NCBI RefSeq assembly: GCF_000283155.1
Contig: NW_004454193.1
Location: 11,242,290 to 11,306,289 of the forward strand
Direction of reading: 5' to 3'
Source: Ceratotherium simum simum
Taxonomy: Eukaryota > Chordata > Mammalia > Perissodactyla > Rhinocerotidae
Length of the DNA stretch: 64,000 nt
In this document: positions 35,736-47,299 of the stretch, piece after piece
Numbering within the stretch: position 1 is the stretch's first letter
Layout: the number at the start of each line of letters is the position of its first letter
Notes under the pieces: model-generated
What the model was told of the DNA's origin: nothing
Database searches by the model: none
The model's input: only the letters and a program-made list of their open reading frames with translations
Program-made: the position numbers and the translations under genes

Positions 35736-36518
35736 TATTAGTAGTTGATTTCCTTCATTTTCAAGGAGGCTTGGTTGTACACATTATTACAGTGTCTGTG
35801 CCAGCTTTTTCCTTAGCTTTAGGTATATTACTTAGTCCAAGGAAGTAGTCTTTATTTCTAAGCCATCACCATTGTAGAGTTTCAGTAGAAAGTTTTTATC
35901 ACTCCCTTTTAACTAGGTGTGATTTAGACTTCAAAGTGTGTTTCCCCGGCTGTTGACAATAGCTCAGACCTCTGGTCCGATTTTCAATCTCCCAACTGTT
36001 GTTTTCTGACAGGCTTCTTGGAATCTACAGGTACATGAACGGTTCAGGGCCGGCCAAAGTTTTGTGGTAAGTCTATGCATATTTAGGGACTCCACTATCT
36101 CTAGAAAAATTCCCTCCTCAATTTCCAGACACTCCTGTATCCTAAACTCCATTTATGACACCTCCATTTAATAAGATTGTTGCTGCTCATTCTGCTTGAG
36201 TTACAGTTGCCCCACACAATGCAAATCAGGAGAACCTTTAAGGGAAAGACTCTTTAAACATAGCTGGCATCCAGTGATGTACCTTCTCTCAAGAGTCAAA
36301 TCCCCTCCAGTTTTTCTCTGCTCTTGTCTCCAATGCATGTAAAGTTTATCATTGTTTTCTAGAGGAAGATCATTCCCAGATAGGCTACTCTTCAACCTTA
36401 CTAGAACCGGAACTCACCTGGGTGCTTTAGAAGTTAATGATTTTCCCTAAAGAAGTTCATTGTACTAATCATATTTTTTCCCCTTATTTTCTGATGCTTT
36501 GACATCTTGAAGCCTTAC
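35736..36518. other. Unassigned, possibly L1 5' UTR in antisense
   Basis: 'TGGAATCTACAGGTACATGA', 'GGGACTCCACTATCTCTAG' and 'CCAGACACTCCTGTATCC' hint at an antisense L1 5' UTR at about 35940-36150; the match is by memory and weak. The antisense frames at 35964-36152 and 36201-36395 have no domain. Confidence 0.3.
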
Positions 36519-36968
36519 TGATACTGGAGGGACTGCCCCTCCCAAGGTTAGCTAATTCCCAGAGATAAACAATTTACTTGGGAGTGGACCTTTCAAATGC
36601 AAAACAACCAATCCAGAACCCACACTGCCAACCTCTATTGAACTCTCACTTCCTGGGCCATTATTCCCCTGCCCTAATCACCCTGGGCCGGGTACCTGAC
36701 ACCTAGAGATAGCTCCTATACCCCAGAGTTCCTTAAAAGTATTCAAACTAGCCAATCCTAAACCTGATTCCTTCCCATGAAAACCACCATAAAGGCTCTT
36801 GCTCACATTTTCCCCTCCCTCTACCTCCCCACAGATCCTGGTACTTCACCTTGTGGCCCTATGTGGCACCCCCTGCCTCCTGTTTCTGGGGATCTGTGAG
36901 TATAAAAAATTCTCCCTTCATGATAGTCATTTCCATGGCTGCCTGTCTTACCATACCTGATTAAAACA
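36519..36968 (+). mobile_element. Solo LTR of an endogenous retrovirus-like element
   Basis: TG at the start; 'GGGACTGCCCCTCCC', 'CAGAGATAAACAATTTAC', 'GGGAGTGGACCTTTC', 'TATTGAACTCTCACTTCC' and 'CATGAAAACCACCATAAAGG' are followed by 'CTTGTGGCCCTATGTGGC' and 'CTGTTTCTGGGGATCTGTGA', typical of an ERV1-class LTR. No internal gag, pol or env region adjoins it. Target duplications are not recognisable, so the ends are approximate. Confidence 0.65.
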
Positions 36969-37059
36969 AATCCTGGATATACTTGAAATACTCATTTAGT
37001 AGATCTGGAAATCTATGGGTTTAAAAATTTCCTGAGGTATTTAACTTACACAAGTTTGG

Positions 37060-37305
37060 GAAACTCTGTGGTGGGCATAGGCCACTAAGAGGGAATTGAT
37101 GTATAAGCTAAATCTTGAAGAGTGATTAGGAGTTAGCCTGGCAGGTGATTTTCAGAGAGAGATAGTATCAATAAGCATAAAAAAGAACCAAGAGTGACAG
37201 GAGATGAAGACTTGCAACACGACTGGAGTAAATTTGGCAAGATTGAGAGCTAGAGACTAGAGCCCTGAAGTAGATATTGTGATGGCCTAATAAGCATTAC
37301 TGATG
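37060..37305 (+). mobile_element. L2-like ancient repeat, left part
   Basis: 'GCTAAATCTTGAAGAGTG', 'AGTGACAGGAGATGAAG' and 'GATGAGGTTGGGCTTTAC' follow an old repeat whose right part resumes after the ERE at 37318-37610 ('TTGAAGGGATTAAATTGAG'). Confidence 0.45.
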
Positions 37306-37317
37306 AGGTTGGGCTTT

Positions 37318-37610
37318 TTTTTTTTTTTAAATAAAGAATGCTCTTTTTTTTTTTTTTTGAGGAAGATTGGTCCTGAGTTAACATCTGTTAACAATCTTCC
37401 TCCTTTTTTTCCTTTTCTTTTCTCGCCAAAGCCCCAGTAGATAGTTGTATGTCATAGTTGTACGTCCTTCTACCTGCTCTATGTGGGACGCTGCCTCAGC
37501 ATGGCTTGATGAGCAGTGCGTAGGTCCACGCCCAGGATCTGAACCCGTGAACCCCAGGCCGAGGAAATGGAGTATGAGAATTTAACTGGTACGCCACCGA
37601 GCTGGCCACC
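37318..37610 (-). mobile_element. ERE-type SINE inserted in an older repeat
   Basis: Antisense ERE with a long T/A-rich left tail, 'GGAAGATTGGTCCTGAG', 'CCAAAGCCCCAGTAG' and the head end 'CCACCGAGCTGGCC'. A 12-bp perfect direct repeat AGGTTGGGCTTT (37306-37317 and 37611-37622) is the target duplication. It is of the 'CCAAAGCCCC' subtype. Confidence 0.95.
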
Positions 37611-37622
37611 AGGTTGGGCTTT

Positions 37623-37700
37623 ACTTGGTGGTCCATAGAGGAATCATTGAAGGGATTAAATTGAGAAATGGCATATTAAGATGCATCTAGATCTTTTGCA
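37623..37700 (+). mobile_element. L2-like ancient repeat, right part
   Basis: Continues the left part at 37060-37305 across the ERE insertion ('TGGTCCATAGAGG', 'ATTGAAGGGATTAAATTG'). Confidence 0.45.
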
Positions 37701-38594
37701 TCCGTGTTCTTTTCTCTTTTTAATATATCATATTATCTCCCCATTAGAATAACCAACTAATATTGTCCTCCTTGCTATCCTAAACTTGAAGAAAAGTGGA
37801 GATGTTGCACATGACTATGATCACAGCATAATCAGTTTGCAAGTCTTCAAATGACACAGCACAAAATATCATATTGGATTTTTTTAAAGTCTAGGCATGA
37901 AGGAAATTAAAAATGAGCTAAGTAAAATTGATTGAAATCAACTGCAGCTTAGGAAATCCACTATGTGGAAATATGTGCTTTTAAATAACAGGTAGGAGAC
38001 AAACAATCTATAATCAGTCAAGTAGACTCTGGATGTCAATAAATAAAAGCAAAGCCAGGATGATCATGGGAAAGACATATGTCTGATGCTCAATTTGGAC
38101 AGGACAAATGCCTATGACATTGACTTTGAAGCAGAAAAATGGAACAATATTTGGAATATAAAAAGGAAAAATGGACATTTTGTGATTTTAGTGCAATGCA
38201 CATTGACCATGGCTGGAACTGTTTATTTTTCTAGTGGTGGTGGGGGGTGAGTATCATGGAGATATATGCAAAGATTAAATTGCAACAGGTTGGGTCAATG
38301 CAAAGTAACAAACAATATGAGAGACTTTTGAATTAAATTGGCTCATGCAGCAAAATTATTTGATATTGTGGAAATAAAATCTAAGATCTAAGTGGAAGTA
38401 AAATCCAAGTGGATAGGCTCACAAAAGAGCAGGGAGTCCTGAAGCTCATCTATCCAAATTCTATTTTATTCTTCTTCTTTAATGTCCTTGATTCTATTTA
38501 TAATATAGGAGCCAATTTCTTTAACTCTTGGCTTTGAGTTTAGTTTCTTAGAATTTGCTATAGGTAATAATCATCTATTAATGAAATCAAAGTT
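37701..38594. other. Unassigned DNA
   Basis: A GGTGGTGGGGGGTG run lies near 38235. No repeat or coding signal recognised. Confidence 0.3.
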
Positions 38595-38705
38595 TTCTAC
38601 AGGGCAGTGACATTTTCTGTTTTAGTTATCCATATATGCTTAGCGCTTGGCATAGATTAGGTTTTCAAGATACATTTGATGTTTGTACAGAATAAGCAAA
38701 TGAAG
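38595..38705 (+). mobile_element. L2 LINE 3' end
   Basis: 'GTTTTAGTTATCCATATATG', 'CTTAGCGCTTGGCATAGAT' and 'CAAGATACATTTGATG' follow the L2 tail pattern (…GCCTGGCACATAGTAGG…). Confidence 0.5.
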
Positions 38706-39004
38706 AAATTTTTACTGAACATGCAAGTTAAGAAATCATGAACTATTACTAATTTAGCATTTACTGTGCTTGTGACTTCTTGAGTCTTGATTATTGTTAC
38801 GTGCCTTAAAATATTAAATTTACAAGCATACAAAATCCAGTGTTAACTCATTTTTAAGTGAAAAAATTGAGCTTTGGGCGGCTGTGATGCTTATCCAAAC
38901 TGACAGGAAGCAACAGATTCACAATTTGAGCTCATCCAGCCATTTTCACCTAACCAAAATTATTGATGTCAGACAGATCCAGTAGCAAAAGAGACAACAA
39001 TCTA

Positions 39005-39175
39005 GGGTGTGGATAGAAAAAAGTGTAAATTTTAACCATGTGACCTTGGGTACATTATTTTATCTCTTTTAAACTCAGCATCCCCAAGTGTCAACTGGAA
39101 ATAGTCATGGCAACTCTTTTGGGTGTTAAGAAACTAAATGAGTAATGCATATAAAGTTCCTAACATCATGGGCAC
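39005..39175 (+). mobile_element. MIR SINE
   Basis: 'CATGTGACCTTGGGTACATT', 'AAACTCAGCATCCCC', 'GTCAACTGGAAATAGTCATG' and 'TGAGTAATGCATATAAAG' give the MIR core and 3' region. Confidence 0.75.
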
Positions 39176-39598
39176 CAATAACAACAAAACAATACTAATA
39201 ATCAAATTACCATGTGTGGTGACTTAGGAATTCATAATTTTTAGCCTTGCTACCAATTTTCAATCAGAAAAGGAGGGATTGATATTTGTATTTCTTCTCC
39301 ACATAGCCACAGTCCTCTTGTCATTTAACAAAGAGAGAAAACTCAAAGCAGTAGCCGATTAGCTGTATTGGCAATGTAGGGAGAAATAGCTAATAGAGCA
39401 ATACCTTACAGAAAACCTCAGTTGCAATTTTCAGTGAAGTTTGAGGAATTTTTACTTTTTTCCCATACTATTAAGAACTTCCATTGGGTCATCCTTCTGC
39501 TGATCTCTCTGTTGTTACATATACGTATTCATTTCTCCAGGCCAATATGGACCGTCTGAGGAGATTTAGCTGTTTTATTTATCCTGAGTTCAGAATAT

Positions 39599-39851
39599 AC
39601 ATATATTTTTTTATTTTTGGGAGGAGGACCAGCCCTGAGCTAACATCCAATGCCAATCCTCCCCTTTTTTGCTGAGGAAGACTGGCCCTGGTCTAACATC
39701 CATGCCCATCTTCCTCCACTTTATATGGGACGCCGCCACAGCATGGCTTAACAAGAGGTGCGTCGGTGCGCACCCGGGATCTGAACCGGCGAACCCGGGC
39801 CGCCGCAGCGGAACGTGCACACCCAACCGCTTGCGCCACCGGGCCGGCCCC
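39599..39851 (-). mobile_element. ERE-type SINE, CpG-rich subtype
   Basis: Antisense ERE ending GCCACCGGGCCGGCCCC. The tRNA-like head keeps many CpGs (GAACCCGGGCCGCCGC). A 13-bp perfect direct repeat GAGTTCAGAATAT (39586-39598 and 39852-39864) flanks it. The frames at 39484-39971 are SINE-derived. Confidence 0.97.
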
Positions 39852-40166
39852 GAGTTCAGAATATTTTTGAGCTATCTTTATTTGAGAGTCCCATGCTTAG
39901 AACATTGGTCTTTAAATAATCCGCAAAGTATTTTAACTGTTTATAAGAAGATTTCCCAAACATATTCTTAAAGTAAATGTTACATCTTAGGTTTCCATCT
40001 TGTCAGACTTCCAGGAGGGCAATAAAACAACAGCTCCTCAGAATGGCCAAGAGCTTTAGAAACCTGATTACTGAGAAGGAAGGTGGAGATGTCATTCTTG
40101 CGACTAAGATACTTCAGATGCACACAAGGAATTAAATATTTAACAAAGGTTAACCAACTAATTCTT

Positions 40167-40417
40167 ATTTTATTTTTTTGGTGAGTAGGACTAGCCCTGA
40201 GCTAACATCTGCTGCCAATCCTCCTCTATTGGCTGAGGAAGATTGGCCCTAGGCTAACATCCATGACTATCTTCCTCTACTTTATATGTAGGACACCACC
40301 ACAGCATGGCTTGATAAGCAGTGTGTAGGTCCGTGCCTGGGATCCGAACCTGCAAATCCCAGGCTGCTGAAGTGGAGTGTGTGGACTACATAACCACTAC
40401 ATCACCAGGACGGCCCC
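40167..40417 (-). mobile_element. ERE-type SINE
   Basis: Antisense ERE, older than its neighbour by CpG loss ('CACCAGGACGGCCCC' at the head end). A 16-bp direct repeat with two mismatches lies at 40151-40166 and 40418-40433. It is 315 bp from the previous ERE in the same orientation. Confidence 0.95.
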
Positions 40418-40569
40418 TAACCAACAAATTTTTGAAATCAATATGTAGCTAAGAAAAAAAGTAGCTAATATCCCAATGTAATTGCTCTTATCTATTTTAA
40501 ATTGTGCGTTAATAAACGTGAGAATATTTTGAGTTGGTCAACGAAAGATGAAATGGGAAGAAAAAGGTA

Positions 40570-40660
40570 AAGAAATGGTGTCATTTTCTCAAAGAGCTCA
40601 CAGTGGTGGAGAAAGACAAAAAAAGAAAATAGTGCATTTCCATTCAGTGGGATGAAATTT
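40570..40660 (-). mobile_element. Possible L2 fragment
   Basis: 'CAAAGAGCTCACAGTGGTGG' and 'AGAAAGACAAA' resemble the antisense L2 end. Confidence 0.4.
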
Positions 40661-40689
40661 TTCTACTAAACTGAATCTATGTACAGCAT

Positions 40690-40860
40690 GAGCTCTCAAA
40701 TGTGGGAACTTGGCTACCCTACATCTTGTTAGCTGTGCAACATGGACAGGTTACTTAACTCTTCTAAGCCACTGTCCCTTCAATTGCAAAATATTGCAAT
40801 TGAAATATTCTGGTACCCGGAATGCTCTGTAATTATTAGCTTTGATTATCGTTTAAATAA
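40690..40860 (+). mobile_element. MIR SINE
   Basis: 'TTGTTAGCTGTGCAACATGG', 'CAGGTTACTTAACTCTTC', 'CAATTGCAAAATATTGCAAT' and 'CTGTAATTATTAGCTTTG' follow the MIR core. Confidence 0.7.
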
Positions 40861-41519
40861 CAGATGAACGGGTTCTAATCCAGGTGTAATGATAGTGGGT
40901 ATGGTGGAATGAGACAAGCGTGAACAGAAATCCTGCAAGACCTAACAATGCCCAGCCGTGCCTCTAGTAATTTAATTTTAACCAGCAACTTACAACATAG
41001 ATGTTCAGATATGGTTTCCTTCAGATTTTTTTTTAATTCTTGTAGCTACATTTGCTGAACACTTTATAGCATGGATGTGTTTGATCCAAGTGCTCCTATT
41101 AACTTTCTACAGTGATGAAAAGAATTTGACCGTATTCTATGTTGAAAAATAAGTTACACCCAAGGAGCTGAAATCTTTAGCTGACATTGACTCTCAAGCT
41201 GGCTCCGTTCCTATGTTTGGGCATGCATTAATTTAATCAGAGATAGAATCTGCCTGCAGCAAAGACTCAGCAGCTTGGGAAATTGAGCGTTCTGCTATCC
41301 TCACTTTTGAATACATCATTTGGAATTTGTGGTATTAGACTGACTATTGCAGAGATATGAATTATGTATTGTGTGTAAGTTTATGTTTATAAACATTCAC
41401 ACCTATTTCCATTTGAATGGCAGAATGATGCTATGATTATTAAATGAGAGAATTTTATACTTTATATATTACAGGAGAGTATTTTATATTATATGAGAGA
41501 ATGTATTAGGCTATTTTAT

Positions 41520-41625
41520 TATGTACAAGCTGGGTTGATTTAGGAAATGCTACTTACCTTCTCTGACTCTCAATTTCTTTATCTCTAAGATAGAGATAAA
41601 AATCATAGAATTATTGAGAACTGGA
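41520..41625 (+). mobile_element. MIR SINE fragment
   Basis: 'TTTAGGAAATGCTACTTACC', 'CTCTGACTCTCAATTTC' and 'ATAGAGATAAAAATCATAG' follow the MIR core. Confidence 0.6.
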
Positions 41626-41639
41626 ATATATTTTATACA

Positions 41640-41840
41640 TATGCCATGTCTCACATCTGCCACTATGGTTCTTATTTGATAAGTGATTAATCTAGTCTAA
41701 TTCATAGATTTTTACATATGGAGAGACTGAGTCTCAGAGATGGAAAGTAAGTTGACCAGGGAATTGCAGTTATCCAATGGCAGAGCTGGGATTGAAACTC
41801 TAGTCTTCCAACACCTTCATCAGTATCCTCTTTAGTGTGA
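41640..41840 (-). mobile_element. MIR SINE, antisense
   Basis: 'GGAGAGACTGAGTCTCAGAG', 'ATGGCAGAGCTGGGATTG' and 'AAACTCTAGTCTTCC' are the antisense MIR/L2-type core and tRNA-like part. Confidence 0.8.
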
Positions 41841-42164
41841 GAATAATGGTAGCTGAAATTGGGGAGAGTGACCTAACCCTTGGGGTGGGAACAAACCATG
41901 TACCAAAGCAGGGTTGCACAGGAAAGCCAAAATGTAAAAACTAAAATATAATTCTACGTTTGGGTCTTACAGATAATTACTTGGGGAGGTCCATTGCCCC
42001 TGACTCCCGTTATTTATATCTATTTTATATTGATATTTGAATAGTTCTTATCTTATTCCATAAATAAGCGAAGGCATAACAAGGAAGCACCTTCTCTACT
42101 TCTCAGTCATAACCCAGCTGCTTGCAAATTGAAGTTAGAAAGTTCTCAACAAAACAGTTGAAAG

Positions 42165-42320
42165 AATGTCATTTATTCATTGTAATTGTAATAATTTATT
42201 TATTGTTATTGTTGTTATTTACTGTTTATAATTTATTTATTTTGATAATTTAGACTTTATAAATAAATAATTTATTTTATAATTTTTTATAAAAATTTAT
42301 TTATTGTTGTTGTTATTTTG
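42165..42320. repeat. AT-rich tract with a direct repeat
   Basis: Two copies of AATTTATTTATTG followed by (TTR)n-type sequence, at 42193-42220 and 42294-42319, flank an AT-rich segment that itself contains inverted TTTATTTATT/AATAAATAA runs. See findings. Confidence 0.7.
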
Positions 42321-42339
42321 GCATAAGAAGTTGTAGTGT

Positions 42340-42570
42340 ACAGACTGATGGTCTCAAAAGATGGCCACACTCTAATCTCTAAAACCTGTGAACATGTTAG
42401 GTGATATGGGAAAGAGCAATAAGGTTGCAGATGGAATTAAGGTTGCTAATCATCTGGCCTTAAAAAAAAAAAAAAAAAAAAAATACGATCAATCATTCAG
42501 GTGGGCCCAATATAATCACAAGTGAAAAATGGAAGAGGGAGGCATAAACTTTGTGAAGACAATCCCTCTT
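42340..42570 (+). mobile_element. MLT1-type MaLR LTR, 5' part
   Basis: 'TCTAATCTCTAAAACCTGTG', 'AACATGTTAGGTGATATGG', 'GTTGCAGATGGAATTAAGG', 'CAGGTGGGCCCAATATAATC' and 'GGAAGAGGGAGGCA' are the hallmark of MLT1-like LTRs. A 22-nt A run (42462-42483) sits where the consensus has none. The 3' part is not recognisable. Confidence 0.85.
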
Positions 42571-43829
42571 TCTACCTTTACAGAATTCTAAACTAATTGA
42601 GGTTTTGACAGATTTTTTTGGCGGCAAGGGTTGCAAAATAGAGTCAAACCTTTACAGCAGTAAGAAAGAATGGGATGAGGAGAGGTCAGATATTGCCAGT
42701 TCTCTGGCAGCTGCTGGCGGCAGTGGAGATGTATCCCTTTAAAGTGCTTCCAGGAGAGTAGCAAGTCTTCCATGCAGATGGAGGGAGGGGTGCTTAAGGA
42801 AACCAGGCCCTAAGCACCAAGCCTTAGCAGACTCCTGTCTTTTCAATGTGTCCCTCAATTATCTCAGCTTCTGATTTCAAGTCTAGAACAGCAACCACTT
42901 CAATGGTAATTACTTCGAGTAGAGGTACCTGAGTCTTGCTCCATGCTTGTATATTGGGTAAGACCAAGACGTCTTTGAGTATTTGTTGAGGGTGTGTGTG
43001 TATGTGTAGATATGTCTGTGAGTGCACATGCCCCAAAATCACTGAGATTAAAATTTTTGCTGATCTAGAGGGAAGGGGCCTCAGACTTAGATTTATACTA
43101 CTTTCAATGAAACAGAGAAATGTGATTTTTTTTTTGCATACTTGACTTTGCATATACGAATATACTATATAATAAAAGAATAGTTTTGAGTAAAGTTAAG
43201 GAAAAGAGCTGAATAGCTGCATATCTGAACTCCAAAGATGAATGTACTTGGTACACAAAATAAATGCAGATAAAAATAATATTTTACTTTTTTTGGCAGA
43301 GTAAGTTGGAAAGAATAGACATATTTTCTTCTATCCTGTATTGCACTTAGATTTTTGTGAACATTATTTTCTTTTCAATTAATTTATGTATTGTCCTTCT
43401 TCTTCTCAATTCCTAAGAACATACTCCCATGCAACCCAGTACTTAGTCATGCCTTGTTCTATCTTTGTTCCAGAAATGACTCTGCCCCTTCCTTTTAAAT
43501 AAGTTAAGTAGAATAAGGGAACATTGGCGACTTGAGGTCAGGGATTGTTTTTTTCAGTCTCCAGAAGGTTGTCAATTTGGGAAAAAAGTACTTTATCATA
43601 AAATCTTATATACTTGGACACAAATCTTAATTTTACCAGTTCCTAGCTGGTTGGTCTTATTTTTCTTCTCTGATACTTATTTTCTCCTTACACAATCTGA
43701 AATACTTAGCAGGGCAGCATCATCGGATGTACAGTTTACTTACATACTTGTTTAGTGGCTGTCTCTACCCACAAAAACGAAAACAATTATGGCAGCAATA
43801 TTTGTGTTTTAGTGTATATATACAGTGTT
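42571..43829. other. Unassigned DNA
   Basis: A degenerate TG run lies at 42990-43022. A weak MIR-like phrase ('TCCTAGCTGGTTGGTC') lies near 43640. The antisense frame at 42824-43153 has no domain. Confidence 0.35.
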
Positions 43830-43905
43830 GCACACTTCCCTAACCCAATTCTAGAACAGTACCTACCAACAGTAGGGATTCAATGTTTGTTGATTGAATG
43901 AAGAA
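43830..43905 (+). mobile_element. L2 LINE 3' end
   Basis: 'CCAATTCTAGAACAGTACC' and 'GGGATTCAATGTTTGTTG', then 'ATTGAATGAAGAA', are the L2 tail. Confidence 0.65.
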
Positions 43906-44231
43906 TAAATGTCTCTGATTCACAATTTACCATCAGTAAAATGTAGATGCGAAAATGAGTTGCACAAGTTAATTCTGAAAATTAAAATGTTTACTAAATA
44001 TAAAGTGATGAAAACTGTCTTCTGGTGTTCAATATTGATAGATAGTATTTTTGTTGTTGTTGTTTTAAAGGAAAAGAGACAGAGACAGGGCTCTAGTATA
44101 GACAAGAGACAGGGTAGAAGAGACAGGAGCATAGAGAAGGGGATTTGATTTTGGAGGAAGGACTTCTGATAGACTGGCAATCTACCTTGTATACACCACA
44201 CACACTATTGTGTCCAATGGAATTTTCTGTG

Positions 44232-44412
44232 AGGGTGCAAATATTCTGTGTCTGTGCTGTGCAATACGGTAGTTGCTATCCACATGTGGCTGTGGAATAC
44301 TTAAAAGGAGAGTAGTGCAACTAAGGAACTGAATTTTTAAATTTTTTATTTAGTTAATTTACATTTAAACTCAAACAGTCACACGTGGCTAGTGGCTATA
44401 CTACGACAGCAG
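44232..44412 (+). mobile_element. hAT-Charlie type nonautonomous element
   Basis: 'GTGCTGTGCAATACGGTAG', 'TATCCACATGTGGCTGTGG', 'AGGAACTGAATTTTTAAATT' and 'CACACGTGGCTAGTGGCTAT' match a common short hAT family with inverted 'CACATGTGGCTA' blocks. A second copy, reversed, lies at 48833-49042. Confidence 0.75.
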
Positions 44413-44419
44413 ATCTTGA

Positions 44420-44565
44420 GCAATGGTTCCCACAATTAAATGGGCTTAATGAAGACATGCTTAAGAGCACTCATTAAAATGCAGATTTTCATGCTTTACC
44501 TCTGCAGTTCATTTGCACTCGACCTGAGGGTGAGGTCCAGGTGCCAGCATTTTAAGGACTCAACT
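44420..44565 (+). mobile_element. MER5-type hAT element
   Basis: 'GCACTCATTAAAATGCAGAT' and 'TGAGGGTGAGGTCCAGGTG', then 'CCAGCATTTTAAGGACTC', follow MER5A. Confidence 0.65.
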
Positions 44566-46779
44566 TTGTATTACTTATGTAGGTTATCCGTGAACCACCC
44601 TTTGATCCTGCCTCTGTGCCAAATTCCTGGTGGTCTTTTCCCGTTATTCTCTCCGTTTTTGCTTGTGAAGTGTCCCCCTTCTGTAAAGTATGTGTCACAT
44701 TCAATGTTACCAGTGATTTTGTCCCAATAGTTTAGAAATAAAATCACATCTAGGAAGCAGAGTTGCTCCTTTCATTCCCTTTGATGTTATTATTAAATGT
44801 GTGCTGATTTATAATTCCATTACCATCATTCACCTCTAAATTTAATCTTTCTTATACTTTCAGAGAGTCAAATCTTTACTATAAGTAGGCTGAAGAATCC
44901 TGGTAGTGGCATCACTATATCTAGACTAAATTCAGTAATGCCTGTTGTTCAAACGTTTACAAATATGTCCCAAAACACCTCTGAAGAAGATAGAATTAGA
45001 GAAAATATGGGGCCCGCTGAAGGTCCCACACTTTCGTTTTACAGATAATAAAACTGATCACCTAAAAAGTCAAGGCCAAAGGACTAATTATTACTGTTTC
45101 CTTTTTTCCACATATTTAACCTTTGGAGGCCAAAGGCAAAATGGTCATAATCAAAGATTAATGATGATTAAGACTTATCAACCAGTCCTTTTTCTGAAAA
45201 GTATTATGTGTCTGAAGCTTCACGAATATAGAGGTTGTTTCTGTCATCTTCCTGGTGTAGTTGTAACACCTAGGACGCATAGGTACCTCAGTTGCTATGC
45301 TTTTGGCTGGAAGGAAAAACCATGCCTGAAAATCTGAAAGTGGCCTACATGATAAATATGGCTAATTATTCACAATTAAGGAGTCTGGAGAGAGGCAGTT
45401 GCAGCTTTGGTGCAATGGCTCAGTAATGCCATCAAGGTTCCAAGGTTTCCTGTCTTGGTCTCTCCTACGCTCTGCATGTTGATCATCCATTCTCAATCTT
45501 GTCAACTCCTGGTGACAAGATGATTGGCACGGATGCACACACATATTTTCCAAAGACAGAAAGGAAGAGGTTGGGACACTTCTTGGGGCTATGTCTTTAT
45601 TAGAGAAGGACATCTTTCACACACGCCCTCGGCAGACATTTGTATGTCTCCTTGGCTGAGATTTTGATGCTTAATGTCACTTAACTGCAGAAAGGCTTGT
45701 AAAGAAAGGGTTCAAGATTTCAGCCTCTTGATGGAAATCAATTTCTGCCGGAAAGGAAGGAAGATGAAGGAAAATGGCTGTGGTAGGCAATCAGTTTCTA
45801 CCAGAAGAAAATATGTACTTGCTACAGATAGATTAAAATTTTACAGGAATCTAGGGGATGATTATTAAGACATTTCCATCTTAGAAATTAGGATAGAAGA
45901 CCCAGTGGTTGTCATCCTGGAAATTTTTCCCTTCCTTAGAATGTGGAGGAAATAAAACAATCACCAGACAAGAGGAATGAGCTATAAGACAGAGAAGGAG
46001 TCCTGAAGTTATATTAAACAAGACTCTAACATTTTTACCAGAAAAGATTTGGAGGAGGGAGTATAGAATATATTCTTTATAGCTCTCAGTCTTATATTGA
46101 GCTGCCATTGAATAAGATAAACAGTCTACTAGTGTGCGATGCTGAGAAACATAGTGTGAATCAAAGCAGGCAATGTTATTGCTTTCCAAGGCAGTGGTTT
46201 GACTAGACTGAGAGCATTATATCTGGTATTTGTCACTATTTTTTAGACAGGGTATAATTTCTCTTGAAGGACTATTGCACTGAGTCACTTAAAGACACCA
46301 AGCTTCTAAGATTTAAGATGTAAAGGAAGAATGTTAAAAGTTGTGCATTTGTTCACGGGGCAGTAAAAGGGAGTTTAAATTCCTATTTAGCCTTCGCAAT
46401 TTCCATCATTGGCAAAGACTATTCCTCTCTCTCATTTTTTCTTGTTATTCGGTGCCAGTTCATATTCTGCTGTTACTTCCCCTGCTCCCCATTTTAACTG
46501 CAGTGTGGTTTATGTGAGGGGCACAAGTGAAGCAAGGAATCGGTACTGCTCTATGAATCATCTGCCAGAGGGAGATTTAAATGCATGTTTCCTACCTGCC
46601 TGGAGGAAAATGCAGTAAATGCATTTTGAGGCAGAGAGAGAGAGTTATGTGTTCTTAATAACTGGCATATTTATTATGACTTAAATAGGAAATTGCATAT
46701 TTGCAGGTTGAAAACCCCAGTTGGGTAGAATGATCAGCTTTATCTACAGGCAAAATTACAACCAGGGCTATAGGTGGCA
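44566..46779. other. 2.2-kb repeat-poor stretch
   Basis: No transposon recognised. The 130-codon frame at 44945-45337 and the antisense frame at 45362-45613 have no recognisable domain, low codon bias and no promoter or splice context that I can defend. Left uncalled as genes. Confidence 0.4.
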
Positions 46780-47010
46780 GTAGAATTAGTAGAAGGCGGC
46801 AGATCTGGGTTAATTCCTTGGTAACTGTGACAACTTGAGAAAGGTACATCCCACTCTGAGTTCAACTTCCGCATTTGTAAAATAGGGATAATAATTGTAC
46901 CCATCAATTTAGGTTGTGATAATATTAAATGAGATAATTATTGTAAATTTTTGAGTTAGGATCTGATACACAGAAAGTGCTTAATACATATTAGCTATGA
47001 TGCTGACAAT
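46780..47010 (+). mobile_element. MIR SINE
   Basis: 'GGTAACTGTGACAACTTGAG', 'CCGCATTTGTAAAATAGGG' and 'ATTAAATGAGATAATTATTG', then 'GAAAGTGCTTAATACATATT', are clear MIR core and tail. Confidence 0.85.
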
Positions 47011-47299
47011 GATAATGCCAAAAAAATCCAGATAAGTTGTCAGTAGGTATTCAAATAGCACTTTGCAGATAAGAAAAATGAAAAGTTCATGAATGTACAA
47101 TGTACAAATATAATAAATAAAAGAGTGAAATATATTAAAAATGAATTCTGAGATGCATAAGTACTGAAAACTTGGCTTTGAAAGGTAAGAAAACCAGCAG
47201 AATTGGTCTTTATAGAGCAAGGCTAAATGCCTCTCTGCATTTTAGCTGAATCCACTGCCACATGTAAGTAATGCTATACTAGTCATATCGTAATCATTT

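Noticed and set aside
36040..36056. GGGCCGGCC as another ERE head
   Set aside because: No tRNA-like head or tail module follows; an isolated match only.
44945..45337. 130-codon frame outside known repeats
   Set aside because: No domain, no start context, no neighbouring exon signal, and length within what chance gives in 64 kb.
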